In this document: positions 34,691-45,034 of the stretch, piece by piece
Numbering within the stretch: the first letter of the stretch is position 1
How the letters are laid out: each line of letters starts with the position of its first letter
Made by a program: the position numbers and the translations under genes
NCBI GenBank assembly: GCA_030015575.1
Contig: JASDDO010000016.1
Coordinates: forward strand, 105,419,241 to 105,483,240
DNA: 64,000 nucleotides
DNA from: Agapanthus africanus
Taxonomy: Eukaryota; Streptophyta; Magnoliopsida; Asparagales; Amaryllidaceae
Direction of reading: 5' to 3'
The notes under the pieces: model-generated
Told to the model about the DNA's origin: nothing
The model's database searches: none
What the model saw: the letters and a program-made list of their open reading frames with translations, nothing else

Positions 34691-35229
34691 ACAATAGAGC
34701 CTCCAAACGCTCTTTTGCCGGATCTAAACGGTCCCGTTTAAGTTGATCTTAGCCACAAACATGGCTAACGTATCCTTAAACATTCAAATGGATTATAAAA
34801 CTCCCAATCAACTCTGGTACGAGGGTACATCTCCGAGCTCCTCTGATACATGTCGTTGTAATCCTTCAACGACGTCAGAGAGGTGACGAGTCCCGATGGC
34901 CATACATTAAATTAATAACCACGTTAAGTTGATCTTAGTCGAAAACAGGACTAACGTATCCTTAACGAACGTTTAAGTTGATCTTAGCCGCAACGCGATT
35001 AATGCATCCTTAAACAAAAAACACCAAACCCAAATCTAAGTAAATACGGATTTGGACTAATCCACGTCCTACGGGCGACGGCATTGCTCAGTCTCCATAT
35101 ACAATCCACGGGCAACCACAAACAAAACAAACACACACGACACGAAGTGAAATTCTGGAGGAGGAGAAAGTTGTTACCGCGATGCGGTAGCGTAATTAAC
35201 TGCAGGGGCTTGCGCCTGCAGGGAAGAGC

Positions 35230-35234
35230 GTCCC
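35230..35234. repeat. Target-site duplication of element B, left
   Basis: GTCCC, repeated at 57,905-57,909. In elements D and B the uninterrupted U5 sequence reads GAGCGTCCCCACAATC with one copy. Confidence 0.9.
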
Positions 35235-38200
35235 TGTTCCCCTCCGAATGGCGGCCGAGACATGGGCTGTCTCGCCTGAAATTCGGGGCAGATGCTAATT
35301 GGTGCTATCCGTCCACCTCTCCGAAGATGCCAATTCGATCCATGGCGCCATAAATCGGAGGTCTAGACGGATGCGTCCGATGTAGCAGACTTCGTCAGAT
35401 TCCCCCTCGTTCAAGGGGTTTTTGATTGTGGGGACGCTCTTCCCTGCAGGCGCAAGCCCCTGCAGTTAATTACGCTACCGCTTTGCGGTAACAACTTTCT
35501 CCTTCTCCAGATGGTCACTTCGTGTCGTGTGTTCTTGTTTTATGTTTCATTGCCCGTGGATCGTTTACGGAGACTGAGTTATGTTGTCGCCCGTAGGGCA
35601 TGGACTGGTCCAAATCCGCATTATCTTAAATTTGGGTTTGGGGGTTTTGGTTTGAGGATACGTCAGCCATACTTGAGGCTAAGATCGACTCAAACGTTTG
35701 TTAAGGACACGTTAGTCTAACTTTGTGACTAAGATCAACTCAACGGGATCGTTTAGATCCGACAAAAGAGTGTTTGAACTCCATTGTTCCAATCATCGTC
35801 TATGTGGCCGTCAGGACCCGTCACCTCTCTGACGACGTTGAGGGATTTCAACGACGGATGTCAGAGGAGTTCAGAGATGTACCCTCGAGCCAGAGTTAAT
35901 TAGGGGGGATTCGTAGTCCAGTTTGCTTGAAGGTTTAAGGACGCGTTAGCCATTTTTGAGGCTAAGATCAACTTAAACAGGACCGTTTAGATCCGACGAA
36001 AGAGCATATGGAGGCTCTATGGTTCTAGTTTAAGGACATTGCGGTCCATGGGTAGTTTAAGGACATTGCGGTCCGTGGGTAGTTTAAGGACATTGCGGTC
36101 CGTGGGTAGTTTAAAGACATCTCGGTCAAGGTTAAGGACGTCATAGTCCATGGGTTTAAGGACTCCACAGTCCGGTATGTGCTCTGGATGCTTCACACGG
36201 GTTCACTGCCGTGCTAGGCGAGGACCAGGCTCCGCTCTGGATGCTTCACACGGGTTCACTGCCGTGCTCTGCGAGGACCAGGATCCGCTCTGGACGTTTT
36301 TCGTGGGGTCAAAGAGTGACGTTATCCACGTTCCACGTAACCAGGAATTTTGTATTATGCATGGGTTTAAGGACCCCACAGTCCATATCATGAATGGTCT
36401 TCGGGACCCGTCACCTCTTTGAAGACATTGAGGGATTACAATGCCAAGTATCAAAGGAGTGAAGAGATGTACCCTAGAACCGGGATGGATTAAATGGTCC
36501 TTGGCCCAATTTGGGTCAAGACTGATCAATTATGTTATGAGCCTACCGGCCCAGTTAATCACAAATTGAGGACTTATGGCCAGCTTGGGCTAAGTCCAGT
36601 CAGGTCTGGAATATTGACTCTTTGCTGGTCCATGGAGGGAGAATGTTTGCTTCTATCCCTTTAGTCAATTGGGCCAAAGCCTAGTGTTGAACACTACAGA
36701 GCAATCAGTGTTGAACACTGGGAATGGAGTTGGCAAGTTAGTGTTTAACACTAAAAGAATAGTTGGTGTTAAACACCAGCAACAAGGCTTTCAAATTAGT
36801 GTTAAACACTAAAACAGATTGGTATCAAGTACTGGCAACGGAGGCCTCATATTAGTGTTAGACACTAAGGTAGTCAGTGTTGAACACTGCAAGTAAAGTT
36901 TGAACACTAAGGCCCAACCGTTGTTTCAATGATTGGATTCTGGGGCTCCAATTTAGTTTTAAGCGCTAGGGCAAGAGAGGTCACGTGGCAACACGTGAGG
37001 GTGCCTTCCCTTCAATGGTTCTGCTGAGATTACTGCATCTTTCAGAGCATCACGTGCCATCACGTGATGGGCATTCAAATGCCTTTGTGTTAAGGCTTCT
37101 GCTGAGGGTCACGTGGGTCACGTGGGGTGCTGCCTCAAAGGGGCTTTCTGTAGGGGTTTTGGGGGGGGGGTCACGTGGTAGCACGTGACCCTGCCTCTAT
37201 GTAGTTTCTAGAGGATCTGTTGATCTTTCTTTTCAGGAATTAAATTCCTCTGGCTTTAATTTTCAAAGGAATTAAATTCCTACTTCCCTTTCGATCCTTG
37301 AACCTTCTGTAGGAATTAGATTCCTCGTTTATGTGAAGAATTGAATAGGGTTAAACCCTAATAAAAACTTTTTTAAGGAATCAAACTTCCGTTTCCCGTC
37401 AGATTATGATTAAGGGACTTAGATTCCCATTGTTTCAACAGAACTAAATTCTTAATTAGGGTTAAACCCTGCTCCTTTTTATTTTGAAGGAATTAAATTC
37501 CCATAACACAGGGTCAAGCCCTACTTTTATCTTAGAGGAATTAAATTCCTATAGTTCTGTGAGAATTAAATTCTCGCGCTTGCATTCTTTCTCTATGTTT
37601 TGGATCTGCATGGCAGGATCTCGACCCATTGAGAATTAAATTCTCAACCTTAAGGGGAGATGTGCACTTTGCAGATCTTCTATCAAAGAGAGAAGAAATT
37701 TGCTCTTCTGTTTTATATATTAGAGTTAAACTCTATAGAGAATTAAGTTCTCTTTCTTTCGAAAGGCTTCCTCTTTCTTACCTAGGGTTTTTTTGCAGAA
37801 GATCCGAGTCTTTTCAAAGTATCAAAGCTCTCCTCCTTTTCTCTTTTCTCTTTTCTGCGCATGTATCTCCCTTTTTGTGTCTCTTGGCTCCTATTTATAG
37901 GAGAAGCAGCTGAATCAGTTGGTTTTTGACGAATCTTCGTTGAGAGATTTGATTTGCGTCCTTCATTCGTTCTGGACCTTTGGATTATTAGGTGAATTTT
38001 ATTCACCGTTGGATTTCAAATCCAGAGATTCTCCTTTGTTATTTTGGTTAGATTTAAAGGGGAAATCTTTCCAAACCCGAGATTTTCCATAGATAAATGA
38101 CCTCCGAATCTTTAATTTGATTGGATGAATATAGTTGCGTTCCTTTGGAAAGATTTGCATTTCTCTCAGAATTTAATTCTGTTGATAAAAAGGGCTTTGA

Positions 38201-38719
38201 AAGCCGGTCACGTGTGCCCACGTGACCCATGGTCACGTGTGAGCACGTGACCCCCTTTGGAATGAGCCTTTTCCTTTCTTCTGACTGTTGCTTAAGCGTC
38301 ACGTGCCAACACGTGACTCTTGGTCACGTGTGAACACGTGACCCTTGTTTGAACTCTCTTTCCTTGGTTCGTCTGGAGAACGAGTCTACTGTCTTGAACG
38401 TCACGTGCCAACACGTGACCCTGGTCACGTGGAAGCACGTGACCTCTTCTGAAGCCTTTTTTTTTTTGACTTGATCAGAGAACTTGTGCGCCGTCGACGC
38501 TTGTATTCAAATGTCACGTGTCGCCACGTGACTCTGGTCACGTGGGAGCACGTGACTCTTTCTGAAGCCCATTTTCTTCAGCGTAGTCAGGAGGCTGAAC
38601 TCGACTTGATGATGCTTTTAAGGTGTCACGTGCCAACACGTGACCGCTAGTCACGTGTAAGCACGTGACTCTCCCCTGAAGCTTTTCCCAGAAGCTTTCC
38701 TGATTTTAAATCAGGAAAC
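35235..38719 (-). repeat. 3' LTR of element B
   Basis: 3485 bp; on the plus strand it runs from TGTTCCCCTCCG to AAATCAGGAAACA. It contains three 27-bp repeats and about 1.3 units of the 171-bp repeat (36,035-36,360), AGTGTT palindromes (36,665-36,910), TTTAA palindromes (37,230-37,750), a TATA palindrome (37,888-37,903, reading on the minus strand) and paired G-boxes (38,205-38,670). Confidence 0.95.
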
Positions 38720-38834
38720 AAATGCCCCCACAGCGTTGTTCTCACGTGTCCGCACGTGAGTGCAACGCTGTCACCTCTTATTACCGTTGGATTCCTCTAG
38801 GGATCTGGGGAGACGAAACGTTTTCATTGTCTTC

Positions 38835-38842
38835 TATAAATA
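38835..38842 (+). promoter_or_regulatory. TATA box of the opposite-strand unit in element B
   Basis: CTATAAATAGC on the plus strand, 116 bp inside the 3' LTR boundary and pointing away from the LTR, toward the two plus-strand ORFs. The fragment of element D keeps a TATAAATA in the same relative place and orientation (11,306-11,313, minus strand), about 115 bp from its LTR. Confidence 0.55.
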
Positions 38843-38994
38843 GCTGTCTCTTCACAGAAGCCTTCGCTTTGTTCATCGTTTTCCCTTGAGAACTTCTTCT
38901 TTGAGAATTTAATTCTCGTTTTTCAGAGCTTAGTTCTCTGTCTTGAAACAGTCTGCAGAGTTTAACTCTGTTCGCGAAGAACCTCTCTTCTCAG

Positions 38995-39369
38995 GTAATG
39001 GTGTTGAACGGCCAAAGCGCCTTCGTTTTTAAAAGAACTTTTTGGATTTCAAATCTGTATTAAGGGTTTCGCAAAGAACCCATTTTTCTTCAAGTTTTTT
39101 CTTAAGAACAGGGAACCTTCGAACTGTAGATCTCTTAGAGTTTAGGCGATCTTCGGGGAGATGATGACAGCGTTTCAACTCCCTGGACTTTAAGTCCATC
39201 AAAATTATTCCTGGGAATTTAATTCCCTTTTTCCTGATAAGGAATTTAATTCTTATGAAGAACTCAGTTTCTTCACCCAGAGGCTCCTTGGGGTCTCTTG
39301 GCCCGAGGCTGTTCTTCTGTAATTAATGCGAGGGGGGTCTTGTAATAATTCTCGTGACTTTTATTTCAG
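38995..39369 (+). other. Candidate intron of the opposite-strand unit
   Basis: It starts CTCAG/GTAATGG and ends TTTTATTTCAG/GTATC, both good plant splice sites. The reading frame of the first 175-residue ORF has no ATG upstream of the acceptor, so its start must be elsewhere, which fits splicing. The donor is conserved in element D (TCTCAG/GTAATG, minus strand, about 11,150). Palindromes of the TTTAA type continue in this stretch. Confidence 0.45.
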
Positions 39370-39881
39370 GTATCAGGGATGTCCATCTGTATCGTCTTGA
39401 CGAGATCATCTCGTACGGGAATATTCGTGCGCTGGGCCGCAGTCAGAACCAGGAGTTCACTAATGCTCAGTGTGCCGAGATCATGGGCTGCTTCGACGAG
39501 TACAATCATCGGCTACTTCCCCGTCGCTCTTCTCTTCTGAGGCTGATCGTGCTGGCGATCCGGGAGGCCCTTCCTCTCTTTTGTGCCGGCATACCACTCG
39601 GGGACTTGGACACTGCTGAGGACAAGGTGCATTCGGTATATCTTATGGGTTTGATCTCAAAGAGAAGGCGGGATGATCTCATCGATCTCCTTCATCGGAT
39701 CTTTCAGCAGTCAGCCATATTGGGTGCCTATCGGAGGGTAGAGGACATCCGAGGGGACCCTGATGCTTGTGACCGTGAGAGAAAGCATACCCGGGAGGTT
39801 CGAAATGCTTGGAAGATCTTGAATAAAGTCAATTTTGAGTTTCTCAACCCATGCCCCGCGTCTGAAACCTTACCATTGTAA
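39370..39881 (+). CDS. Opposite-strand ORF 1 of element B (unknown function)
   Basis: An open frame of about 170 codons antisense to gag-pol. The likely exon starts after the splice acceptor at 39,369; the first in-frame ATG is some 40 codons in, so the true start is unclear. It is mostly alpha-helix-forming, with a conserved-looking core LDTAEDKVHSVYLMGLIS, a basic stretch RDRERKHTREVRNAW (approximate) and an end with NPCPASETL. It resembles the next ORF in length and in several aligned positions (LD-AE-K, LI, LL, FxNPC), so the two arose by duplication. Extra ORFs, some antisense and located between pol and the 3' LTR, are known in Tat elements such as Grande. The function is unknown. Confidence 0.55.
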
Positions 39882-40321
39882 AAGTGTCTTTTAGATTTTG
39901 TATGAACCTCTTGAAGTATGAGTGACAAGTTTTATTATGTGTTTTTTTTTTCTATGCTTGCATGCCCTTTTTCTGGAATTTTATCATTTCACTATTGTTG
40001 CTGTTGGTGCCTTTAATATGCATGGTGATACTCTATATTCTTCCTTTTAAATACACTGCAGGTTTGGGCCTCACGTGTTCTACGCGTGAGATCTCTTGAT
40101 GCGACGGTTCACAAGATTTTCCTCATGCCATATTTTCAGTGCACAATATTAGGTGCTGGAAAAGGGGCTTGGGAATCGTTCCATCTCCTTGACTTTCGGT
40201 ACCTTTCCATTTTTAGGCCCTGAAAACAGATTCACCATGCAAGATTTTCCGCGCATAGCACTTAATGCGCTTCATTATATATGAGGCTATAGCCTTCTTC
40301 TCCTTTCTTAGAGGGATTCAT

Positions 40322-40324
<3 letters not shown>

Positions 40325-40380
<56 letters not shown>
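40325..40380. repeat. (AT)n and T-run microsatellite
   Basis: About 23 AT units followed by a run of T and AAG. It lies just before the start of the second opposite-strand ORF, and the T-run plus AAG could serve as a splice acceptor. Confidence 0.9.
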
Positions 40381-40400
40381 TAAGGAGAGAAACGAGTGCC

Positions 40401-40928
40401 ATGGCTTGCAATCGCCCTCATGCTCGTCGACAACCGTGGGAAGTTCCTCTTGAGGAGATGATCCCCCGCTTTGCTGCTCGGTTAGTGGACCCTCTCCTTT
40501 CTGACAACGAATGTGACTCGGCCATGCACGAGCTCTCGATCCGTAGAGGGTCTCCCCTCCCGATGGGTTCTCTCTGGCTCCGGATGACTCTCACGGCCGT
40601 GCTTGCCGGCATTCCTCCTCACCCGGCGGAGATGACCCTGGCGATGCTCGACGCGGCAGAAGAAAAGCTCGAGGGCTTCCATGAAGCGTGCCTGATTACT
40701 CAGGCTTTGAAGGATTACTCGATTCACCTGCTGGGCCAGATTAGGGCCCGGCGAGCTATTATGTTCGCTTTTGCAGACGAACACGGCACCAATCGATGGG
40801 GGGCGACTCCTCGTGAGAACCGTCGCTTTGACGTGCTGGAGAAAGCAGAGAGAGAGATGGAGAATTTTGTTCTTTGCTTTGTGAACCCTTGTGCCATTGA
40901 TCCGGTGTTTGGTGATCTTTTCCGTTAG
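40401..40928 (+). CDS. Opposite-strand ORF 2 of element B (unknown function)
   Basis: 175 residues with an ATG in a strong plant context (GTGCCATGGC). No signal peptide or membrane segment. It looks helical and charged, with LDAAEEKLEGFHEACLIT in the middle and ENFVLCFVNPCAIDP near the end; both regions align with ORF 1. It is antisense to the gag-pol strand and followed by AATAAA at 41,022-41,027. No domain is recognised. Being intact in a young element and paired with a paralogue, it may be functional for the element. Confidence 0.6.
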   Translation: MACNRPHARRQPWEVPLEEMIPRFAARLVDPLLSDNECDSAMHELSIRRGSPLPMGSLWLRMTLTAVLAGIPPHPAEMTLAMLDAAEEKLEGFHEACLITQALKDYSIHLLGQIRARRAIMFAFADEHGTNRWGATPRENRRFDVLEKAEREMENFVLCFVNPCAIDPVFGDLFR

Positions 40929-41413
40929 CGTAGTGTTTTTAAATTAGTCCTCTTCTTTCGTATGCTTTATGCTGACTCCCTATGTAGGCTTGGTACTCGT
41001 ATGCATGTTTTCGCTTGCCTGAATAAACATTGTGTTCTTCTTATGCAAGCTTCTTCTAATTATCAACATTGTCATTATGTCGCATGCAAATTAATGCCTC
41101 AAACTTTATTTCTTCTTCGGATGCTTATATAATCGTGAACACATGCTTGATAGGATAAACACTGGAAATTTTCTCATTGCTTTTCATACCGGGTGATGTG
41201 AACACGTTTCAGATCGATCATCTTTGTCGACCGGGGGCTCATTTATACGGTCTTGTAAATGTCTCGTGTTCGAGGCTGTGGTTGCGAGTGCGGGCTTTCG
41301 TGGCCACGTAGCGAACATATTGTTGTGTGAGAAAAAGGGTTCGGCCGTAAAAATTTTGAGAGAGAGCTAGCCTCCAAAGCGTTGGGCGAGCTTCTGGTCA
41401 GCCTCACAGTTAA

Positions 41414-41674
41414 AGCCAACAAGCGTATGACCTTTGGCGAGTGCTTCAGGAATCCATCAAGGAGGTGGTAGCTCTTGATAAAGCTGCCATGTTTACTCGC
41501 GAGAGGGTTGAGGCTCACAAGGCCACTGAGAAAGAGCTTGAAGCCCGGCTCGCTTCATATCAAGCCCAACAAGCTCAGGCGGAGGCTCGCCTTATGGAGA
41601 TCTTGCGTCATGAGGCCGTGGCTCAGCAACAAAACGATGAGCTGCTAAAATTGCTACACCGGCCACCAGCTTAA
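41414..41674 (+). CDS. Opposite-strand coiled-coil ORF of element B
   Basis: An open frame of about 87 codons without ATG at its start; the core is a charged heptad-like helix (VEAHKATEKELEARLASYQ, then EARLMEILRHEAVAQQQ) that should form a coiled coil. It may be a last exon of the opposite-strand unit. An AATAAA at 41,775-41,780 lies 100 bp after the stop. Whether it is joined to the upstream ORFs cannot be told from sequence alone. Confidence 0.4.
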   Translation, partial: SQQAYDLWRVLQESIKEVVALDKAAMFTRERVEAHKATEKELEARLASYQAQQAQAEARLMEILRHEAVAQQQNDELLKLLHRPPA

Positions 41675-42030
41675 GGACTGTATCTTTCCTCCCCTTTTTG
41701 TACCTACTCATTGATAAGAGTATCTTCATTTTTTTTGTTTCTTGAATTGTACCTTGTACCCTTTTTGGTTTATGAATAAAAGATACATTTTTCTCTTCAA
41801 TGGTGTGTCTCCTTTTTATTGAATGCATTCTGCGGGTATCCTATCTTGATTTCCTTGCAGGACAGCAATGGCTCAGGATTCAGGGTTAAGATCTGTTTCC
41901 TGAGACTTTTACATCTTATGAGCTAAGAGGGTCTCATAAAGAGCTTTTCTCCCAGTCGTGAGGACTTGTAAGCGCCGGATGCGGTTACTCTTGTCCGTGT
42001 TTTACGGAGTCAGGGGTTTCTCCAGATATT
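41675..42030. other. 3' region after the opposite-strand unit
   Basis: No gene. It contains a polyadenylation-like AATAAA (41,775) and one or two worn stem-loops of the TCGTGAGGA type at 41,915-41,975. Confidence 0.5.
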
Positions 42031-42039
42031 GTAGTTTAA

Positions 42040-42440
42040 AGACGTCGCGGTCAAGGTTAAGGACCTCATAGTCCGTGGATTTAAGGACTCCACAGTCCGA
42101 TGTTAGTTTTAAGACATCACGGTCAAGGTTAAGGACCTCATAGTCCGTGGATTTAGGGACTCCACAGTCCGATGTTAGTTTTAAGACATCACGGTCAAGG
42201 TTAAGGACCTCATAGTCCGTGGATTTAGGGACTCCACAGTCCGACGTTTGGTTGCAGGGACCCGTCACCTCTTTGAAGACGTTGAGGAATTACAACGCCA
42301 GGCATCAAAGGAGTGAAGAGATGTACCCTTAAACCGAGGCAAAGATCTGTAAGGAATAGGGGTGGTTGATCGTTAGTTTTAAGACATCACGGTCGAGGTT
42401 AAGGACGTCATAGTCCGTGGATTTTAAGGACTCCACAGTC
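42040..42440 (-). repeat. GGAC/GTCC tandem repeats of element B
   Basis: Repeats with GGACTCCACAGTCCG, GGACCTCATAGTCCG and GACATCACGGTC, arranged in a higher-order unit of about 76 bp, plus the GGGACCCGTCACCTC block that also occurs in the LTRs. Confidence 0.8.
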
Positions 42441-43423
42441 CGGTGTTTGCTCTGGATGCTTCACACGGGTTCACTGCCGTGCTTGGCGAGGACCAGGCTC
42501 CGCTCTGGGCGTTTTCCGTGGGGTCAAAGGGTGACGTTATCCACGTTCCACGTAACCAGGAATTTTGCACTAGATGCTTCAAACGGGTTCACTGCCGTGT
42601 TAGGCGAGGACTAGGCTCCGCTCTGGATGCTTCGCACGGGTTCACTGCCATGCTCTGCGAGGACCAGGATCCGCTCTGGACATTTTCCACGGGGTCAAAG
42701 AGTGACGTTATCCGCTTTCCACGTAACCAGGAAGTTTGCACTAGATGCTTCACACGGGTTCACTGCCGTGTTAGGCGAGGACTAGGCTCCGCTCTGGATG
42801 CTTCGCACGGGTTCACTGCCATGCTCTGCGAGGACCAGGATCCGCTCTGGACGTTTTCCACGGGGTCAAAGAGTGACATTATCCGCTTTCCACGTAACCA
42901 GGAAGTTTGCACTAGATGCTTCACACGGGTTCACTGCCGTGTTAGGCGAGGACTAGGCTCCGCTCTGGATGCTTCGCACGGGTTCACTGCCATGCTCTGC
43001 GAGGACCAGGATCCGCTCTGGACGTTTTCCACGGGGTCAAAGAGTGACATTATCCGCTTTCCACGTAACCAGGAAGTTTGCACTAGATGCTTCACACGGG
43101 TTCACTGCCGCGTTAGGCGAGGACTAGGCTCCGCTCTGGATGCTTCGCACGGGTTCACTGCCATGCTCTGCGAGGACCAGGATCCGCTCTGGACGTTTTT
43201 CACGGGGTCAAAGAGTGGCGTTATCCGCTTTCGACGTAACCAGGAAGTTTGCACTAGATGCTTCACACGGGTTCACTGCCGCGTTAGGCGAGGACTAGGC
43301 TCCGCTCTGGATGCTTCGCACGGGTTCACTGCCATGCTCTGCGAGGACCAGGATCCGCTCTGGACGTTTTTCACGGGGTCAAAGAGTGACGTTATCCGCT
43401 TTCGACGTAACCAGGAAGTTTGC
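42440..43423. repeat. 171-bp tandem repeat array of element B
   Basis: About six units of exactly 171 bp (GCACTAGATGCTTC at 42,567, 42,738 and so on). Inner units are nearly identical to each other, which shows recent amplification within this copy. One plus-strand frame is open through the array (57 codons per unit). Confidence 0.9.
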
Positions 43424-43799
43424 TGATTGTATCCGCATTTCACGGGATGGGGGTTGACTCTTGGCGATATGTGTCGCCGAGCCCTGGAACTTGGGGTTGC
43501 CGCTGTTCCGTTTCGCTTGATGTTGTGTCGTCGAGACAATGAAGCTAGGAATTTGGCTTTCGCTTCATTCGCCGGTATCGCGTCTGCTGTATCGAGACGA
43601 ATGCCACGGTGGTGATCACTAAGTTATCTGTGAACCGCCGAGATTTTGCTTGCTTCTTTTTATTGCAAGTTGTCCCATCATTTCGGCCATTTTGTCTGGA
43701 ATGTTTACCAGGAGCGAATCGTCATTTGCCTCTGTCGACGTTTGGACAAAGGTGGCTTAGCAAACAGGGTTAAGGGTCCTGTTGACCAAGGCTTTTGAT

Positions 43800-44320
43800 T
43801 TCATGAGCCGTAAGGGTCTCACAAAGGTGTTTCTCCCTACAAGTCGTGAGGACTTGCAAGTGTGTTCTCTCCTTAAGAATCGTGGGGATTCTTAAGTGCA
43901 TGTTCTCTTGTAAGTCGTAAGGATCTTACAAAGAGGATTTTCTCCTTATAAGTCGGGAGGACTTACAAGGGTCGTTCACCATATGGATATATCCCCAGTC
44001 ACGGGTGGGACTTTGTTAGGGAAATGTTTATTCGCGCCCGTGGATTGTATACAAGGGTCAGTCCGAGCCGCTTGTAGGGCAATGTCGGAGGTTGTGGAGG
44101 ATTTGCTTAAGAACAGGTTTAGGTCTCTGTAACATAAGACTTTCAAATCTTATGAGCCGTGAGGGTCCCATAAGAGAGTTCTCCTTACGAGTCGTGAGGA
44201 TCTCGTAAGTGTATTTTCTCCTTAGGAATCGTAAGGATCCCTAAGTGTGTTGCTCCTTTGTGAGTCGTAAGGATCTCACACAGGTGGTTTCTTCTTACAA
44301 GGTCAAGAGGACCCTATAAG
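43800..44320. repeat. Two blocks of five stem-loops (element B)
   Basis: Ten inverted repeats about 35 bp apart with the shared loop TCGTRAGGAT. The best are CTTAAGAATC/GATTCTTAAG (about 43,872), TTGTAAG/CTTACAA (about 43,907), CTTACGAG/CTCGTAAG (about 44,187) and TTAGGAATC/GATCCCTAA (about 44,222). The arms differ from hairpin to hairpin but pair within each. Order and spacing match those in element A. Confidence 0.9.
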
Positions 44321-44504
44321 TGTCTTTTAACGAGGTTGCGCCCTTTCGGGTTTTCACAAACACTCGCCGGTAGTCCTGCTGTTTTTACTCACGGAGCCCT
44401 TTCGGGTTTTCATCCGTGCCCATTTTGCTTGTGGACATACCGTTTATTTTATTTTATTTTTATATGTTTTTTTTATATCTCGTCAGCCTAAGGATGCTGC
44501 GGTA

Positions 44505-44935
44505 GTAGTTTAGGGACGTTTCGGTCCGTCGTTAGTTTAAAGACATTTCGGTCCATTGATAGTTTAAGGACGTTTCGGTCCGTCGCTAGTTTAAGGACGT
44601 TTCGGTCCGTCATTAGTTTAAAGACGTTTCGGTCCATCGTTAGTTTAAAGACGTTTCGGTCTGTTGATAGTTTAAGGACGTTTCGGTCCGTCGCTAGTTT
44701 AAGGACGTTTTGGTCCGTTGATAGTTTAAGGACGTTTCGGTCCCTTGATAGTTTAAGGACGTTTCGGTCCATCATTAGTTTAAGGACGTTTCGGTCCACC
44801 GTTAGTTTAAAGACGTTTCGGTCTGTTGATAGTTTAAGGACGTTTCGGTCCGTCGCTAGTTTGAGGACGTTTCGGTCCGTTGATAGTTTAAGGACGTTTC
44901 GGTCCCTTGATAGTTTAAGGACGTTTCGGTCCATC
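44505..44935 (-). repeat. 27-bp minisatellite of element B
   Basis: About sixteen units of the type TAGTTTAAGGACGTTTCGGTCC. The sense strand reads nine-residue repeats DRNVLKLST because the period is 27. Higher-order patterns (RNVLKLS, RNVFKLT) show duplication of several units at a time. Confidence 0.9.
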
Positions 44936-45034
44936 GATATGGGAGGGTCAGCTACTGCTTGTAAAGTCTGAGCCTAGGAAGATAGCGAGCGGACATAGTT
45001 GTCGTCATCTACCGTTGACCCAGGCTGTGGCTCA

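Larger units (their letters stand above)
32808..35234 (+). repeat. 5' LTR of element C, first part
   Basis: It starts TGTTTCGCCCAATCAG inside the pol of element A and breaks off at GAAGAGCGTCCC, where element B is inserted; its last 200 bp are at 57,905-58,107. The whole LTR is about 2.6 kb. It has the same order of blocks as the LTRs of D and B in the distal half (27-bp repeats at 34,366-34,690, the CGACGTCAGAGAGGTGACG block, the U5 end), but a different proximal half rich in palindromes with a GC-NNN-GC centre and GCGC-rich repeats. It contains a TATA box at 33,326. Confidence 0.85.

Noticed and set aside
32808-35234. Solo LTR
   Set aside because: The missing U5 end is found at 57,905-58,107 after element B, followed by a primer site and gag, so it is the 5' LTR of element C.
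44488-44934. 148-residue ORF of DRNVLKL repeats as a host or element gene
   Set aside because: It is the translation of the 27-bp minisatellite; no start context or non-repetitive part supports a gene. Kept only as a low-interest question.
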